Assembly (NCBI RefSeq): GCF_012641275.1
Contig: NZ_JABAIA010000002.1
Location: forward strand, 868,001-932,000
Direction: 5' to 3'
Source: Chitinophaga varians
Lineage (GTDB): Bacteria; Bacteroidota; Bacteroidia; Chitinophagales; Chitinophagaceae
DNA: 64,000 nt
The notes beneath the pieces are model-generated. The model had not been told where the DNA came from, did no database searches, and saw only the letters and a program-made list of their open reading frames with translations. Within the stretch, counting starts at the first letter, position 1, and each line of letters opens with the position of its first letter. This document shows positions 52,581-61,735 of the stretch, one piece after another. Made by a program: the position numbers and the translations under genes.

Positions 52581-53354
52581 TTACCTCCTTCCCAAATATT
52601 CTGAAGGCAGCATGCCAAACTGTTTCTGAAAATTGCGGCTGAAATTATTCAACGACGCAAAGCCGGTCATTTCTGCGGCTTCATTGACTTTGTAATATCC
52701 GCTGTCCAGCAGTGTGGCGGCCTTTTTAAGGCGGGTGAGGTTGATCAGTTCATGCGGGGTAAGATCAGAGATGACTTTTATTTTGCGGTACAGGGTAGGG
52801 CGGCTCATGTTCATTTTGTCGGCAAGGACTTCCACATCGAGGTTTACATCGGTGAGGTGCTGGAGGATGATTTCGTGCAGCTTGTCGAGGAATGCTTCAT
52901 CGGCGTGGGAGATGGCCATGCTGCGGATAGGAACGGCGGGTTCTGCGGCGAAATGGTCCCGCACCTTTTGCCGGTTGCTCAGCAGGCTGGCAATTTGTGC
53001 TTCCAGGTGAGCCGGGGAGAAAGGCTTTTCGATATAGGCGTCTGCGCCCAGTTCAAGGCCTTCGATCTTGGACTGCAGGGTATTGCGGGCGGTGAGCAGT
53101 ATCACGGGGATATGGCTGTATTCCACGTCCGATTTGATCTGGCGGCAAAGCTCAAAGCCGTCCATTTCAGGCATCATCACATCACTGACGACCAGCTGAA
53201 TGGCGCTGTCACGTAGCACCTGCAGGGCGGCAACACCGTCTTTTGCGGTAACGATGTGGTACTTGTCCTGCAGGTCGTCGGCGATGAAATCAAGGATTTC
53301 CTGATTATCGTCTACCAGCAGCAGCTGTGGCCGGGTTATGATATGCTTTTCCAT
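52581..53354 (-). CDS. AraC-type response regulator of the glycan locus
   Basis: The 257-residue protein has a receiver domain (about 8-125; Asp-Asp in LLLVDDNQ, Asp59 region in VVSDVMMPEMDGF, Lys in IEKPFSP) and an AraC helix-turn-helix (about 155-257; LADKMNMSRPTLYRKIKVIS; FASLNNFSRNFQKQFG). In hybrid two-component systems of Bacteroides this half is fused to the beta-propeller kinase; here the genes are separate and overlap by 19 bases. It would activate the GH43-GH2-GH127-SusC operon. A 21-base direct repeat upstream of that operon is a candidate binding site. Confidence 0.93.
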   Translation of the reverse strand: MEKHIITRPQLLLVDDNQEILDFIADDLQDKYHIVTAKDGVAALQVLRDSAIQLVVSDVMMPEMDGFELCRQIKSDVEYSHIPVILLTARNTLQSKIEGLELGADAYIEKPFSPAHLEAQIASLLSNRQKVRDHFAAEPAVPIRSMAISHADEAFLDKLHEIILQHLTDVNLDVEVLADKMNMSRPTLYRKIKVISDLTPHELINLTRLKKAATLLDSGYYKVNEAAEMTGFASLNNFSRNFQKQFGMLPSEYLGRR

Positions 53355-56300
53355 TTGCTGAGATTAAATTCTATTTCCTGATGTATAGGTAAGGTCAGTA
53401 CGAACAGATTATGACGGTTGGTGGTGTGTTGCAGCTCCAGCGTGCCCTGGTGCAGCTGCGTGAGCGACCGCGCGATGGACAGGCCCAGACCGGTGCCAGG
53501 CTGGTTGTCGGCCCCTTTGCCACGGAAGAACGGCTCAAATATCTTCTCCTTCATCTCCGCCGGAATAAGGATGCCGTCGTTTTGAATATGTATGGTAAAA
53601 TGTGCCGCATCGGGGCACACAGGCAACAGCGTTATCAACACCTCTCCGCTGGCATATTTAATAGCATTGCTCACCAGGTTGCTGATGATTTTGTTGAACG
53701 CTTCTATATCGATATAAGCAAAAAATTCCTGCACGGGAAGGGATATACGAAACTGCAGCTCTTTCTGTTCGGCTGCGGAAAGGAACTGTAGGTGTATCTC
53801 CTGCAACAGCGCCGGAATGGTGGCTTTGACAAAATTCAGTTTATAACCGTTGATTTCCGTCCGCCGGAAATCGAGCAGTTGATTGGTAAGGTCCAACAGC
53901 CGGTTGGTATTGCGCTCCATGATCTGAAGGTTCTTCTGTACCTGCGGAACTTCTCCTGAGCGTTGTATCACTTTCTCCATAGGGCCTTTGATGAGCGTCA
54001 GCGGTGTACGTATTTCATGGGCGATGTGTGTGAAGAATTCAATCTTGGCCTGGTACAGTTCTTTTTCTTTTTCATGTTCAAGCAACTCCATACGGCGCTG
54101 TTGCTGCTGCCGGCTGCGCTGGCGGTAATGCCGGATGATAAACCAGGTAATACTGCACAGGCAGATGAGATAACATGCATAAGCGGGATAGCTGGCCCAG
54201 AATGGCGGCAGTATGCGAATGGTCAGTTGCCGCGGCGCGGTGGTCCACTGGCCGCTGTTGTTGGCGGCTTTCACCAGGAAGCGATAGGTGCCGGGTGCCA
54301 GTTTGGTGAAGACGGCCTTGCGATTGGTTTCCAGGTATGTCCAGTCTTTATCCAGTCCTTCCATTTTGTAGGCGTACGGCGTTGTTTCCGGCGCACTGAA
54401 ACGCAGCGCCGCAAAATCGATGCTGAAAGACGACTGGTCATAGGCGAGGGTAATGGTATCGGTGTAATTGATGGCTTTCGGCAAGGCTGCATTACCAGGC
54501 GACAGTGGTTTGTTATACACCTGGAAACCGGTGAGGTACACGGGCGGCACATAGCTGTCAGCGGGCAGGCTGGCGGGATTGAAGCGTATCATGCCTTTTA
54601 CGCTGCCGAAATACATGGTGCCGCAGCTGTCTTTGTAGGCTGAGTTGTAATTGAACTGGTCATTTAGCAGACCATTCGCTTTCGTATATACTTTGATGTT
54701 ACCGGTGCGGGGATGGAGATGTGCCAGCCCTTTGGAAGTGGTGATCCATAAATCGTGCTGGTCATCTTCCAAAAGGTTATAGGTCATGTTGCTTAGTAGC
54801 CCGTTGCGGGTGGTATATCTCGTGAAACGATTGGTGGATTTGTCCAGCCGGCAGAGGCCTCCCTCGGTGGTGAACCAGAGCTGGCGACGGCTGTCTTCAA
54901 AGATATGGTCTACGCGGTTGTTAGGCAGACTGGTACTGTCGGTACTGCTGAAGATATACACGCCTTTTTTGCCGGTACGCGGATTGAAATGATGGAGGCC
55001 GTCGCGTGTGGTGCCCGCCCAGTAAGTGCCTTCGCTGTCCTGGTATACGCAGGTATAAAAGAGATAATCCGGTAGTTCTTTAATAAGGGCGAAGCCGTCA
55101 CGATCACGGAGATAACGGTAAAGCCCCCTCGAAGTGCAGAACAGAATATCGCCGTTATGGTCCTGCGTAATGCTGTAGATAAAGTTGCTGCGCATGTCGT
55201 AGGGGCCGTTGCCGGCGGCGTAGTGACGGATAAATTTCCCGCTGCGTACGTCCATCAGATCGAGGCCATGCTCGAAAGTGCCTATCCACAGCGTGTCTCC
55301 GATAACGAGCAGGCCATGCAGATTGGTGTGTGACAGTCCGCCTCCGCCAGGCAGAGGCCTGAAACGCGTGATGTTGCCACTGCGTATGTCCATGCTGTTT
55401 AGTCCGCCGTCTTCGGTGCCTATCCAGAGGCGGCCGTAGCGGTCGGCGCATATTTCCCGCACAGCGTTGCCGCCGAGGGCGTTTTCACCGGTGCGCGGAA
55501 AAAATTTTTCAAAAGCGGTATAAGATTCTGTGAAATAATTAACACCACCGAAATAAGTGCCTGCCCATATTCCGTTTTCCCGGTCGCGGTACAACGTGTA
55601 TACTGCGTTGTCGGAGATAGAATAGGGATCGTTGTATTTTTTTCGGAGGTTGATATAACTTTTATCAGACGGATGGTAGATGTAGATGCCGCTTTCCGTA
55701 GCTATCCAGTATTCATCGGGTCCGCGGCGCAGGAAATCACGTACATACGTGCCCGTGCCTTCTTCGGTGCGGGTGAGCAGGTCTTCGTACGTATGTAGCC
55801 GGGTGTTGAACAGTTTAAGCCCCTGCGTGGTAGTGCCAACGAGAATGGTGTCCGGACCGGTGCCTGTCATTTTGGTGGTCCACGTGGAGGTTGTTGGGGG
55901 AGAGTGGTCAAACAGGGAATAGGCCGTAAACCGGTCTGTTTGCCTGTTGTAGATGGCTATCCGCCCTTCGGGCGATGTCAGCCAGATGTTGCCATCCGTG
56001 GCCCTGCACAGGTTGCTGGCCTGCGGATAATGTGCCGGCGCCTTCAGTTCGCCGGTATGCGGATTGTAACGGTACAATTTCAGGTCGTCGCTGAACCAGA
56101 TGTTGCCATCGAGGTCTTTGTCGATGGCGAGGATAATACCCGGCTGGGCTTTGATGAAGGTGAACTGTTCTGTGGCTGGATTGTAGGCGTACAGCCCTTT
56201 ATCGGTGCCGATATACAACAGGCCATCATTATCTTCCCATATCACCGATATATAGTTGCCGCCGATACTGCCTGGCTGCTGCGGGTCGTGACGGAAAACG

Positions 56301-56500
56301 CGGAACGTATAGCCGTCAAAGCGGTTGAGGCCGTCCTTGGTGCCAAACCACATGAACCCTTGCCTGTCCTGCAAAGAACAGATCACCGCATTATTTGACA
56401 GCCCGTTCTCTACCTGGTAATGTATAAAGTTGACAGACTGGCCGAAGGCCGGAAAGCCGGCGAAGAGCAACAGGAAAATGACAATACCACGCAACTGCAA
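53336..56500 (-). CDS. Beta-propeller sensor histidine kinase of the glycan locus
   Basis: The 1054-residue protein starts with a signal peptide (MQLRGIVIFLLLFAGFPAFG) from a TTG codon; no in-frame ATG lies upstream before a stop. Fourteen-odd two-component-propeller repeats (NGLSNNAVICSLQDRQGFMW and similar) fill about 22-690. A Y_Y_Y domain (about 695-760; YKMEGLDKDWTYLETNRKAV) leads to one membrane helix (about 775-800). The kinase core has His in HIAHEIRTPLTLI, then NLVSNAIKYAS and GTGLGLSIARSL. It would sense an oligosaccharide in the periplasm. The AraC-type regulator overlaps its 3' end in another frame. It is divergent from the GH43 gene. Confidence 0.93.
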   Translation of the reverse strand: MQLRGIVIFLLLFAGFPAFGQSVNFIHYQVENGLSNNAVICSLQDRQGFMWFGTKDGLNRFDGYTFRVFRHDPQQPGSIGGNYISVIWEDNDGLLYIGTDKGLYAYNPATEQFTFIKAQPGIILAIDKDLDGNIWFSDDLKLYRYNPHTGELKAPAHYPQASNLCRATDGNIWLTSPEGRIAIYNRQTDRFTAYSLFDHSPPTTSTWTTKMTGTGPDTILVGTTTQGLKLFNTRLHTYEDLLTRTEEGTGTYVRDFLRRGPDEYWIATESGIYIYHPSDKSYINLRKKYNDPYSISDNAVYTLYRDRENGIWAGTYFGGVNYFTESYTAFEKFFPRTGENALGGNAVREICADRYGRLWIGTEDGGLNSMDIRSGNITRFRPLPGGGGLSHTNLHGLLVIGDTLWIGTFEHGLDLMDVRSGKFIRHYAAGNGPYDMRSNFIYSITQDHNGDILFCTSRGLYRYLRDRDGFALIKELPDYLFYTCVYQDSEGTYWAGTTRDGLHHFNPRTGKKGVYIFSSTDSTSLPNNRVDHIFEDSRRQLWFTTEGGLCRLDKSTNRFTRYTTRNGLLSNMTYNLLEDDQHDLWITTSKGLAHLHPRTGNIKVYTKANGLLNDQFNYNSAYKDSCGTMYFGSVKGMIRFNPASLPADSYVPPVYLTGFQVYNKPLSPGNAALPKAINYTDTITLAYDQSSFSIDFAALRFSAPETTPYAYKMEGLDKDWTYLETNRKAVFTKLAPGTYRFLVKAANNSGQWTTAPRQLTIRILPPFWASYPAYACYLICLCSITWFIIRHYRQRSRQQQQRRMELLEHEKEKELYQAKIEFFTHIAHEIRTPLTLIKGPMEKVIQRSGEVPQVQKNLQIMERNTNRLLDLTNQLLDFRRTEINGYKLNFVKATIPALLQEIHLQFLSAAEQKELQFRISLPVQEFFAYIDIEAFNKIISNLVSNAIKYASGEVLITLLPVCPDAAHFTIHIQNDGILIPAEMKEKIFEPFFRGKGADNQPGTGLGLSIARSLTQLHQGTLELQHTTNRHNLFVLTLPIHQEIEFNLSKWKSIS

Positions 56501-56571
56501 AAGAATAAAAGGTTTTTATAAAGATAATAATATCCATTCCGATTGAGGAATCAAGGTCTGCCACCAAAAAA

Positions 56572-56600
56572 TGAGACGATTTGTAAAAAGATTGAGACGA
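56572..56600. promoter_or_regulatory. 21-base-spaced direct repeats upstream of the glycan operon
   Basis: TGAGACGA lies at 56572-56579 and again at 56593-56600, a 21-base period as expected for an AraC-type dimer. The site is between the divergent sensor-kinase gene and the GH43 gene. Confidence 0.55.
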
Positions 56601-56645
56601 AAAAGCGTACTATCAAATCCGGTATTCTTTTTCTTTGGAAAATAG

Positions 56646-56670
56646 TTTAAGCGTTTTTTATACGCTTAAA
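56646..56670. promoter_or_regulatory. Palindrome in the GH43 upstream region
   Basis: TTTAAGCGT, a 7-base TTTTTAT spacer and ACGCTTAAA form a perfect inverted repeat 19 bases before the GH43 start. It could be an operator, or a 5' hairpin in the mRNA leader. Confidence 0.45.
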
Positions 56671-56688
56671 TCAATCAAAATCTATGTT

Positions 56689-57711
56689 ATGAAAGGCGTT
56701 TACCTGTTGCCCTTATATCTTTTACTGTCGATGACCGGGCTTTGCCAGCAGCTAAAGCCGGACACAGCCGCAACATTCACTAATCCGTTGCTGCAAAGCG
56801 GTCCCGATCCCTGGGTCATACAGGAAGGGGGCATATACTATTACATGGCTACTACCGGCCATAACATCACACTTCGCAAAACAAAAGCCATGTCGGCCTT
56901 AGCTGCTGCACCTGCCATAGTGGTATGGACGCCACCGGCCAAAGGTCCGAATGCGCGCGACATCTGGGCGCCGGAGCTACACCGCCTCGATGGTAAATGG
57001 TATCTTTATTACACTGCCGGCTCATCAGACAGCATACATCCGCAACATACTTTCGTACTGGAAAATACAGCAGCAGATCCTACTACCGGTACCTGGACCG
57101 ACAAAGGACAAATCCGCGATACGGCCGCCAACGATTTCGCCATCGACGGTACCGTTTTTTCGTATAAGGGACAACGTTATTTTATCTGGAGCGGGCATAA
57201 TGGTAAAGACAATGTGCAAAGGCTTTATATCGCACGCATGAAAAACCCGTGGACGCTGGCCTCCGGCCGCGTGGAGATAGCCGCGCCCCGGTATCCATGG
57301 GAGAAAAATGGTATCAACGAAGGCCCGGAAATACTGGTCAACAAACAACAAGACGTATTTCTCGTATTCTCTGTCTGCGGCTGCTGGACGGATGACTACG
57401 CCCTCGGACTGATGCGTCTCAAAAAGAATGCAGACCCGATGGTAGCGGCCAACTGGACCAAAATGCCTGAACCCATTCTCAAAGGCAAACCGGAAAACGG
57501 GGCTTTCTCCCCGGGACATAACGGCTTTTTTAAATCTGTCAACGGTAAAGAAGACTGGATCATCTACCACGCCAATTCCCGCGCTAAACAAGGCTGCGGC
57601 GGCCAACGTAATCCCCGCATGCAGCGCCTCACATGGGACGCCGGCGGCCTCCCGGTGATCGGTGAACCGGTGAAGATCGGCGAACCGCAACGCAAGCCCG
57701 CGGGAGAATAA
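56689..57711 (+). CDS. Secreted GH43 family glycosidase (probable arabinanase/arabinofuranosidase)
   Basis: The product is 340 residues with a signal peptide (MKGVYLLPLYLLLSMTGLCQ). The five-blade beta-propeller of GH43 begins NPLLQSGPDPWVI with base Asp40; DIWAPELHRLDGKWYLYYT is the family segment around the substrate pocket; AIDGTVFSYKG provides the pKa-tuning Asp; NEGPEILVN carries the acid Glu. The end, ENGAFSPGHNGFFKS, is typical. GH43 enzymes cleave alpha-L-arabinofuranosidic or beta-xylosidic links. I start it at the ATG at 56689, which opens the signal peptide. It is followed by the GH2 gene after about 25 bases. Confidence 0.92.
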   Translation: MKGVYLLPLYLLLSMTGLCQQLKPDTAATFTNPLLQSGPDPWVIQEGGIYYYMATTGHNITLRKTKAMSALAAAPAIVVWTPPAKGPNARDIWAPELHRLDGKWYLYYTAGSSDSIHPQHTFVLENTAADPTTGTWTDKGQIRDTAANDFAIDGTVFSYKGQRYFIWSGHNGKDNVQRLYIARMKNPWTLASGRVEIAAPRYPWEKNGINEGPEILVNKQQDVFLVFSVCGCWTDDYALGLMRLKKNADPMVAANWTKMPEPILKGKPENGAFSPGHNGFFKSVNGKEDWIIYHANSRAKQGCGGQRNPRMQRLTWDAGGLPVIGEPVKIGEPQRKPAGE

Positions 57712-57735
57712 TCATCATTTGACAATTGACAACGT

Positions 57736-59583
57736 ATGATAAAAAACAACCTTTTAGTACTGGCTTTATCCCTCGGATTAACATCCACGGCTTATGCGCA
57801 ACAACAAGAGTGGAAAATAGCAGGCGGAAAAATCACTTCTCCCTGGAGTGAAAAAGTAAATCCAACAGCGGTACTGCCTGAATATCCGCGCCCACAGCTG
57901 GTGCGCGGTAACTGGAAAAACCTCAACGGATTATGGCAGTATGCTGTACGGGAGAAAAACGCCGCCACGCCCGCTTCCTGGGATGGAAAGATACTGGTGC
58001 CGTTCGCCATTGAATCAGGACTGTCCGGTGTAGGCCGCACGGTGGGCAAAGACAGCCTGTTGTGGTACCGTACCAGCATCACGCTGCCTGCTACCATGAA
58101 AGGCAAAAAGGTACTGCTGCATTTTGGTGCGGTAGACTGGCGTACGACCGTATACGTTAACGGTAAAGAAGCCGGTAGCCATGAAGGCGGTTTTGATCCC
58201 TTCTCCTTTGATATCACCCCTTTCCTGAAAAAGGGCGCGCAGGAAATTACGATCAGCGTATGGGACCCTACCGATGATGGCCCGCAGCCCAGAGGCAAAC
58301 AGGTGAAACAACCTAACGGTATCTGGTATACGCCGGTCACCGGGATCTGGCAAACCGTATGGGTGGAAGGCGTGGCCGACACCTACGTCGCCGGCACTAC
58401 ACAAACACCCGACATCGATCGCGCGGAACTGACCGTGACGGCAGATATCCCCGGCCGCCAGCCTGGCGACGTGGTGAAAGTGACAGCGTTGGACGGCGGT
58501 ACGGAAGTCGCTTCCGGCAACCTGGAAGCACAACCGCTGCAACTGAAGATCGCGTCCCCTAAGTTATGGTCACCGGAATCACCGTTCCTGTATGATCTCC
58601 GCTTTACCATCACCCGTAAAGGCAAGGTGATAGACGAGGTAAAGAGTTACTTCGCCATGCGTAAATCTTCCATCGGAAAAGACAACAACGGCGTTCAGCG
58701 CATGCTGCTCAACAACCGCTTCGTGTTCCAGTTCGGTCCGCTGGACCAGGGCTGGTGGCCTGACGGATTGTACACCGCGCCCACTGACGAAGCGCTGCAA
58801 TACGATATCGCGCAAACCAAAGCGATGGGCTTCAACATGATCCGCAAACATATCAAAGTAGAACCAGCCAGATGGTACTATTACTGCGATAAACTCGGTA
58901 TGCTGGTATGGCAGGACATGCCCAGCGGCGACCTCGGCAACGGCTGGGAAATGCGCCCGGGCATCATCGACAGGGCCACTGATAAAAAACGTTCTCCCGA
59001 ATCCGAAGCATACTATCGCAAAGAGTGGAACGCGATCATCAATACCCTTTATAATTTCCCTTCCATCATCGTATGGACGCCGTTCAACGAAGCATGGGGA
59101 CAGTTTAAGACCATGGACATCGCGGCATGGACGATGAAGAAAGACCCGTCCCGCCTGGTGAATACCGCCAGCGGTGGCAACTTCTACCCGATAGGGCCCA
59201 TCATCGACCTGCACAATTATCCTGAGCCGGCCATGCCTGATCCTGCGGTATATGGCGACAAACGCGCTATCGTGCTGGGTGAGTACGGCGGACTGGGACT
59301 GCCGGTAGATGGACATGTATGGCAGCAGAAAGATAACTGGGGATACCAGAGCTTTAAAAACGCCGATGATATGTTTAAACGTTACTCCGCTTTCACTGAC
59401 CGGCTGGAGGAGCTGATCAAACTGGGACTGTCCGCAGCGGTGTATACCCAAACCACCGACGTGGAAGTGGAAATTAACGGTCTGATGACCTACGACCGCA
59501 GAGTCCAGAAAGTACCCGCAGAGAAACTGAAAGCGGTAAGCCAAAAACTTTATAATCCAGCCCTGGTAACACTCAAACCCTGA
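57736..59583 (+). CDS. Secreted GH2 family glycosidase
   Basis: This 615-residue protein has a signal peptide (MIKNNLLVLALSLGLTSTAYAQ) and the GH2 layout: a sugar-binding jelly roll (about 50-215; LLHFGAVDWRTTVYVNGKEA), an immunoglobulin-like domain (about 220-310) and a TIM barrel. The acid/base Glu452 is in WTPFNEAWG and the nucleophile Glu516 in VLGEYGG. GH2 includes beta-galactosidases, beta-mannosidases and arabinopyranosidases; the specificity here is undecided. It lies between GH43 and GH127-like genes in one operon. Confidence 0.93.
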   Translation: MIKNNLLVLALSLGLTSTAYAQQQEWKIAGGKITSPWSEKVNPTAVLPEYPRPQLVRGNWKNLNGLWQYAVREKNAATPASWDGKILVPFAIESGLSGVGRTVGKDSLLWYRTSITLPATMKGKKVLLHFGAVDWRTTVYVNGKEAGSHEGGFDPFSFDITPFLKKGAQEITISVWDPTDDGPQPRGKQVKQPNGIWYTPVTGIWQTVWVEGVADTYVAGTTQTPDIDRAELTVTADIPGRQPGDVVKVTALDGGTEVASGNLEAQPLQLKIASPKLWSPESPFLYDLRFTITRKGKVIDEVKSYFAMRKSSIGKDNNGVQRMLLNNRFVFQFGPLDQGWWPDGLYTAPTDEALQYDIAQTKAMGFNMIRKHIKVEPARWYYYCDKLGMLVWQDMPSGDLGNGWEMRPGIIDRATDKKRSPESEAYYRKEWNAIINTLYNFPSIIVWTPFNEAWGQFKTMDIAAWTMKKDPSRLVNTASGGNFYPIGPIIDLHNYPEPAMPDPAVYGDKRAIVLGEYGGLGLPVDGHVWQQKDNWGYQSFKNADDMFKRYSAFTDRLEELIKLGLSAAVYTQTTDVEVEINGLMTYDRRVQKVPAEKLKAVSQKLYNPALVTLKP

Positions 59584-59586
59584 TAT

Positions 59587-61623
59587 ATGCGCTTCCGTTC
59601 CACGTTGTTCGCACTCACATCCATTATAGTTGGCTTTACACCGGCGAATGCTCATCATTCGCCGGTTACTCCTGTTTTTAAAGTACCGGCATACCGGGAG
59701 TTACCGTTAGGTACTGTGAAACCCCGCGGCTGGCTGCTGCATCAGTTGCAGATCATGCGCGATGGCAGCAGCGGCCATCTTGATGAAGTCCATAATAAAA
59801 TAAAAAACGATAACGGCTGGCTGGGCGGGAAAGGTGATGGTTGGGAAGAGACGCCCTACTGGCTGGACGGCGCGGTACCATTGGCCTATCTGCTGGATGA
59901 TGCCGCGCTCAAACAAAAAGTGCTACGCTATATTAACTGGACGCTGGATCACCAGCGTCCATCTGGTTATTTTGGCCCCATCACTCAGGCCGAGCGCGAA
60001 AAAAATATAGCCATCACCGTTAATAACCCCCAGGCCGGGGAAGACTGGTGGCCCAAAATGGTGATGCTGAAAGTACTGCAACAGTACTATTCCGCCACCG
60101 GCGACAGCCGCGTGCTCCCCTTCATGAAAAAATATTTTCAGTACCAGTTGCAGGTATTGAAGAAATGCCCCATCGGGCAGTGGACAGAATGGGCCACTTC
60201 CCGTGGCGCTGACAATGCGCTGGTGGTGCAATGGCTGTATCAGCAAACGAAAGACCCGTCGCTGCTGGAGCTGGCGGCACTAATACAGCGGCAGAGTTAT
60301 CCCTGGACTACCTGGCTGGGCAACCGCAACTGGGTGATAGACGCAGCCACTCAGCAGGACGACCATCAATGGATGCACCGCCATGGCGTTAATGTGGCCA
60401 TGGGCCTGAAAGACCCGGCAGTCAACTATCAGCGTACCGGCGACCGGCGATATCTCGATTCACTCCAGACCGGCTTCCATGACCTCATGACCCTGCATGG
60501 CCTACCCATGGGCATCTTCTCTGCCGATGAAGACCTTCACGGCAACGCCCCTACGCAGGGCACCGAACTATGCGCCATCGTGGAGTCCATGTTTTCCCTG
60601 GAAGAAACGATAGGGATCACGGGTGATATCCGCTATATGGACGCCCTCGAACGTATGACGTTCAACGCACTGCCTACACAGACAACTGACGACTACAACA
60701 ACAAACAATATTTCCAGATTGCCAACCAGGTACAGGTGAAAAAAGGCGTGTTTAACTTCTCCCTGCCTTTCGAAAGAGGGATGAATAACGTGTATGGCCT
60801 GCGCAGCGGGTATACCTGTTGCACGTCCAACATGCACCAGGGCTGGACGAAGTTTGCCTCGCACCTCTGGTATGGCACGCCTGATCATGGCCTGGCGGCA
60901 CTGACTTACAGCCCCAATGAAGTCACCGCCAAAGTGGGCAAACAACAGCAGGCCGTCACTATCACGGAAGAGACGGCCTATCCTTTCGATGGGCAGGTCA
61001 GTTTCATTTTCCAGACTGCCGGTACAGTAGAATTCCCGCTGCAGCTGCGTATCCCGTCATGGTGCCATGAGGCGGTGATCACGCTCAACGGGCAGCCGTT
61101 GCGCCGTGAGAAAGGGGGCCAGGTCGTTACACTGCAAAGAGCGTGGAAAGATAAAGACCAGCTGGTGCTGCAAATGCCGATGGAAGTAACAGTGTCCGCC
61201 TGGGGACGTAACTCCCGCGCCGTGGAAAGAGGTCCGCTCGTATATGCGTTGAAGTTAAATGAGCGATGGGAAAAAGGGCAGGATGAACATGAAGGCGAAT
61301 ATTTCAGCATATTCCCGGAAGGCCCGTGGAATTACGGCCTGCTGGAGAAAGCCGTGAAAGCGCCTGTGCAAAGTTTTACCGTTCACCAGGGCAAGCCTGT
61401 GACCAATGATTTCGTCTGGAACCTGGAACATGCCCCCGTCAGTATTACCACCTCCGCTAAGAGAATACCAGCCTGGCAATTAGTGGACGATGTGGCGCCG
61501 CAGCCTGTCACCACCCGCGAGGGCACTTATAAAGGGCAAACCGCAGCTGAAGAAGAAACGATCACCCTGGTCCCTTACGGATGTACCAAAGTGAGAGTCG
61601 TAGCATTTCCCGTAGTCAGATAG
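59587..61623 (+). CDS. GH127/DUF1680-type beta-L-arabinofuranosidase-like enzyme
   Basis: The 678-residue product has a signal peptide (MRFRSTLFALTSIIVGFTPANA). The (alpha/alpha)6 barrel contains WLDGAVPLAYLLDD, then GTELCAIVESMFSLEE with a Glu (about 331 onward) and the paired Cys411-Cys412 in YTCCTSNMHQGW, which bind zinc and supply the cysteine nucleophile in GH127/GH146 enzymes. These release beta-L-arabinofuranose from plant glycoproteins or pectin side chains. It starts four bases after the GH2 stop. The combination with GH43 points to arabinose-containing glycans. Confidence 0.92.
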   Translation: MRFRSTLFALTSIIVGFTPANAHHSPVTPVFKVPAYRELPLGTVKPRGWLLHQLQIMRDGSSGHLDEVHNKIKNDNGWLGGKGDGWEETPYWLDGAVPLAYLLDDAALKQKVLRYINWTLDHQRPSGYFGPITQAEREKNIAITVNNPQAGEDWWPKMVMLKVLQQYYSATGDSRVLPFMKKYFQYQLQVLKKCPIGQWTEWATSRGADNALVVQWLYQQTKDPSLLELAALIQRQSYPWTTWLGNRNWVIDAATQQDDHQWMHRHGVNVAMGLKDPAVNYQRTGDRRYLDSLQTGFHDLMTLHGLPMGIFSADEDLHGNAPTQGTELCAIVESMFSLEETIGITGDIRYMDALERMTFNALPTQTTDDYNNKQYFQIANQVQVKKGVFNFSLPFERGMNNVYGLRSGYTCCTSNMHQGWTKFASHLWYGTPDHGLAALTYSPNEVTAKVGKQQQAVTITEETAYPFDGQVSFIFQTAGTVEFPLQLRIPSWCHEAVITLNGQPLRREKGGQVVTLQRAWKDKDQLVLQMPMEVTVSAWGRNSRAVERGPLVYALKLNERWEKGQDEHEGEYFSIFPEGPWNYGLLEKAVKAPVQSFTVHQGKPVTNDFVWNLEHAPVSITTSAKRIPAWQLVDDVAPQPVTTREGTYKGQTAAEEETITLVPYGCTKVRVVAFPVVR

Positions 61624-61735
61624 GATATAGACACCAGTATTTTTTCCATGTGATGACAAAACCGAAACTTAACTAACAGCCACCCGTCGGGAAGGCCCGG
61701 GGTGGGAAACCAAAATCACCCAAAACATACTCGTT

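Noticed and set aside
53336..53354. Kinase-regulator overlap as a frameshifted hybrid gene
   Set aside because: A TAA lies in the regulator frame 12 bases before its ATG, and both proteins have complete ends, so separate genes are more likely than a frameshift.
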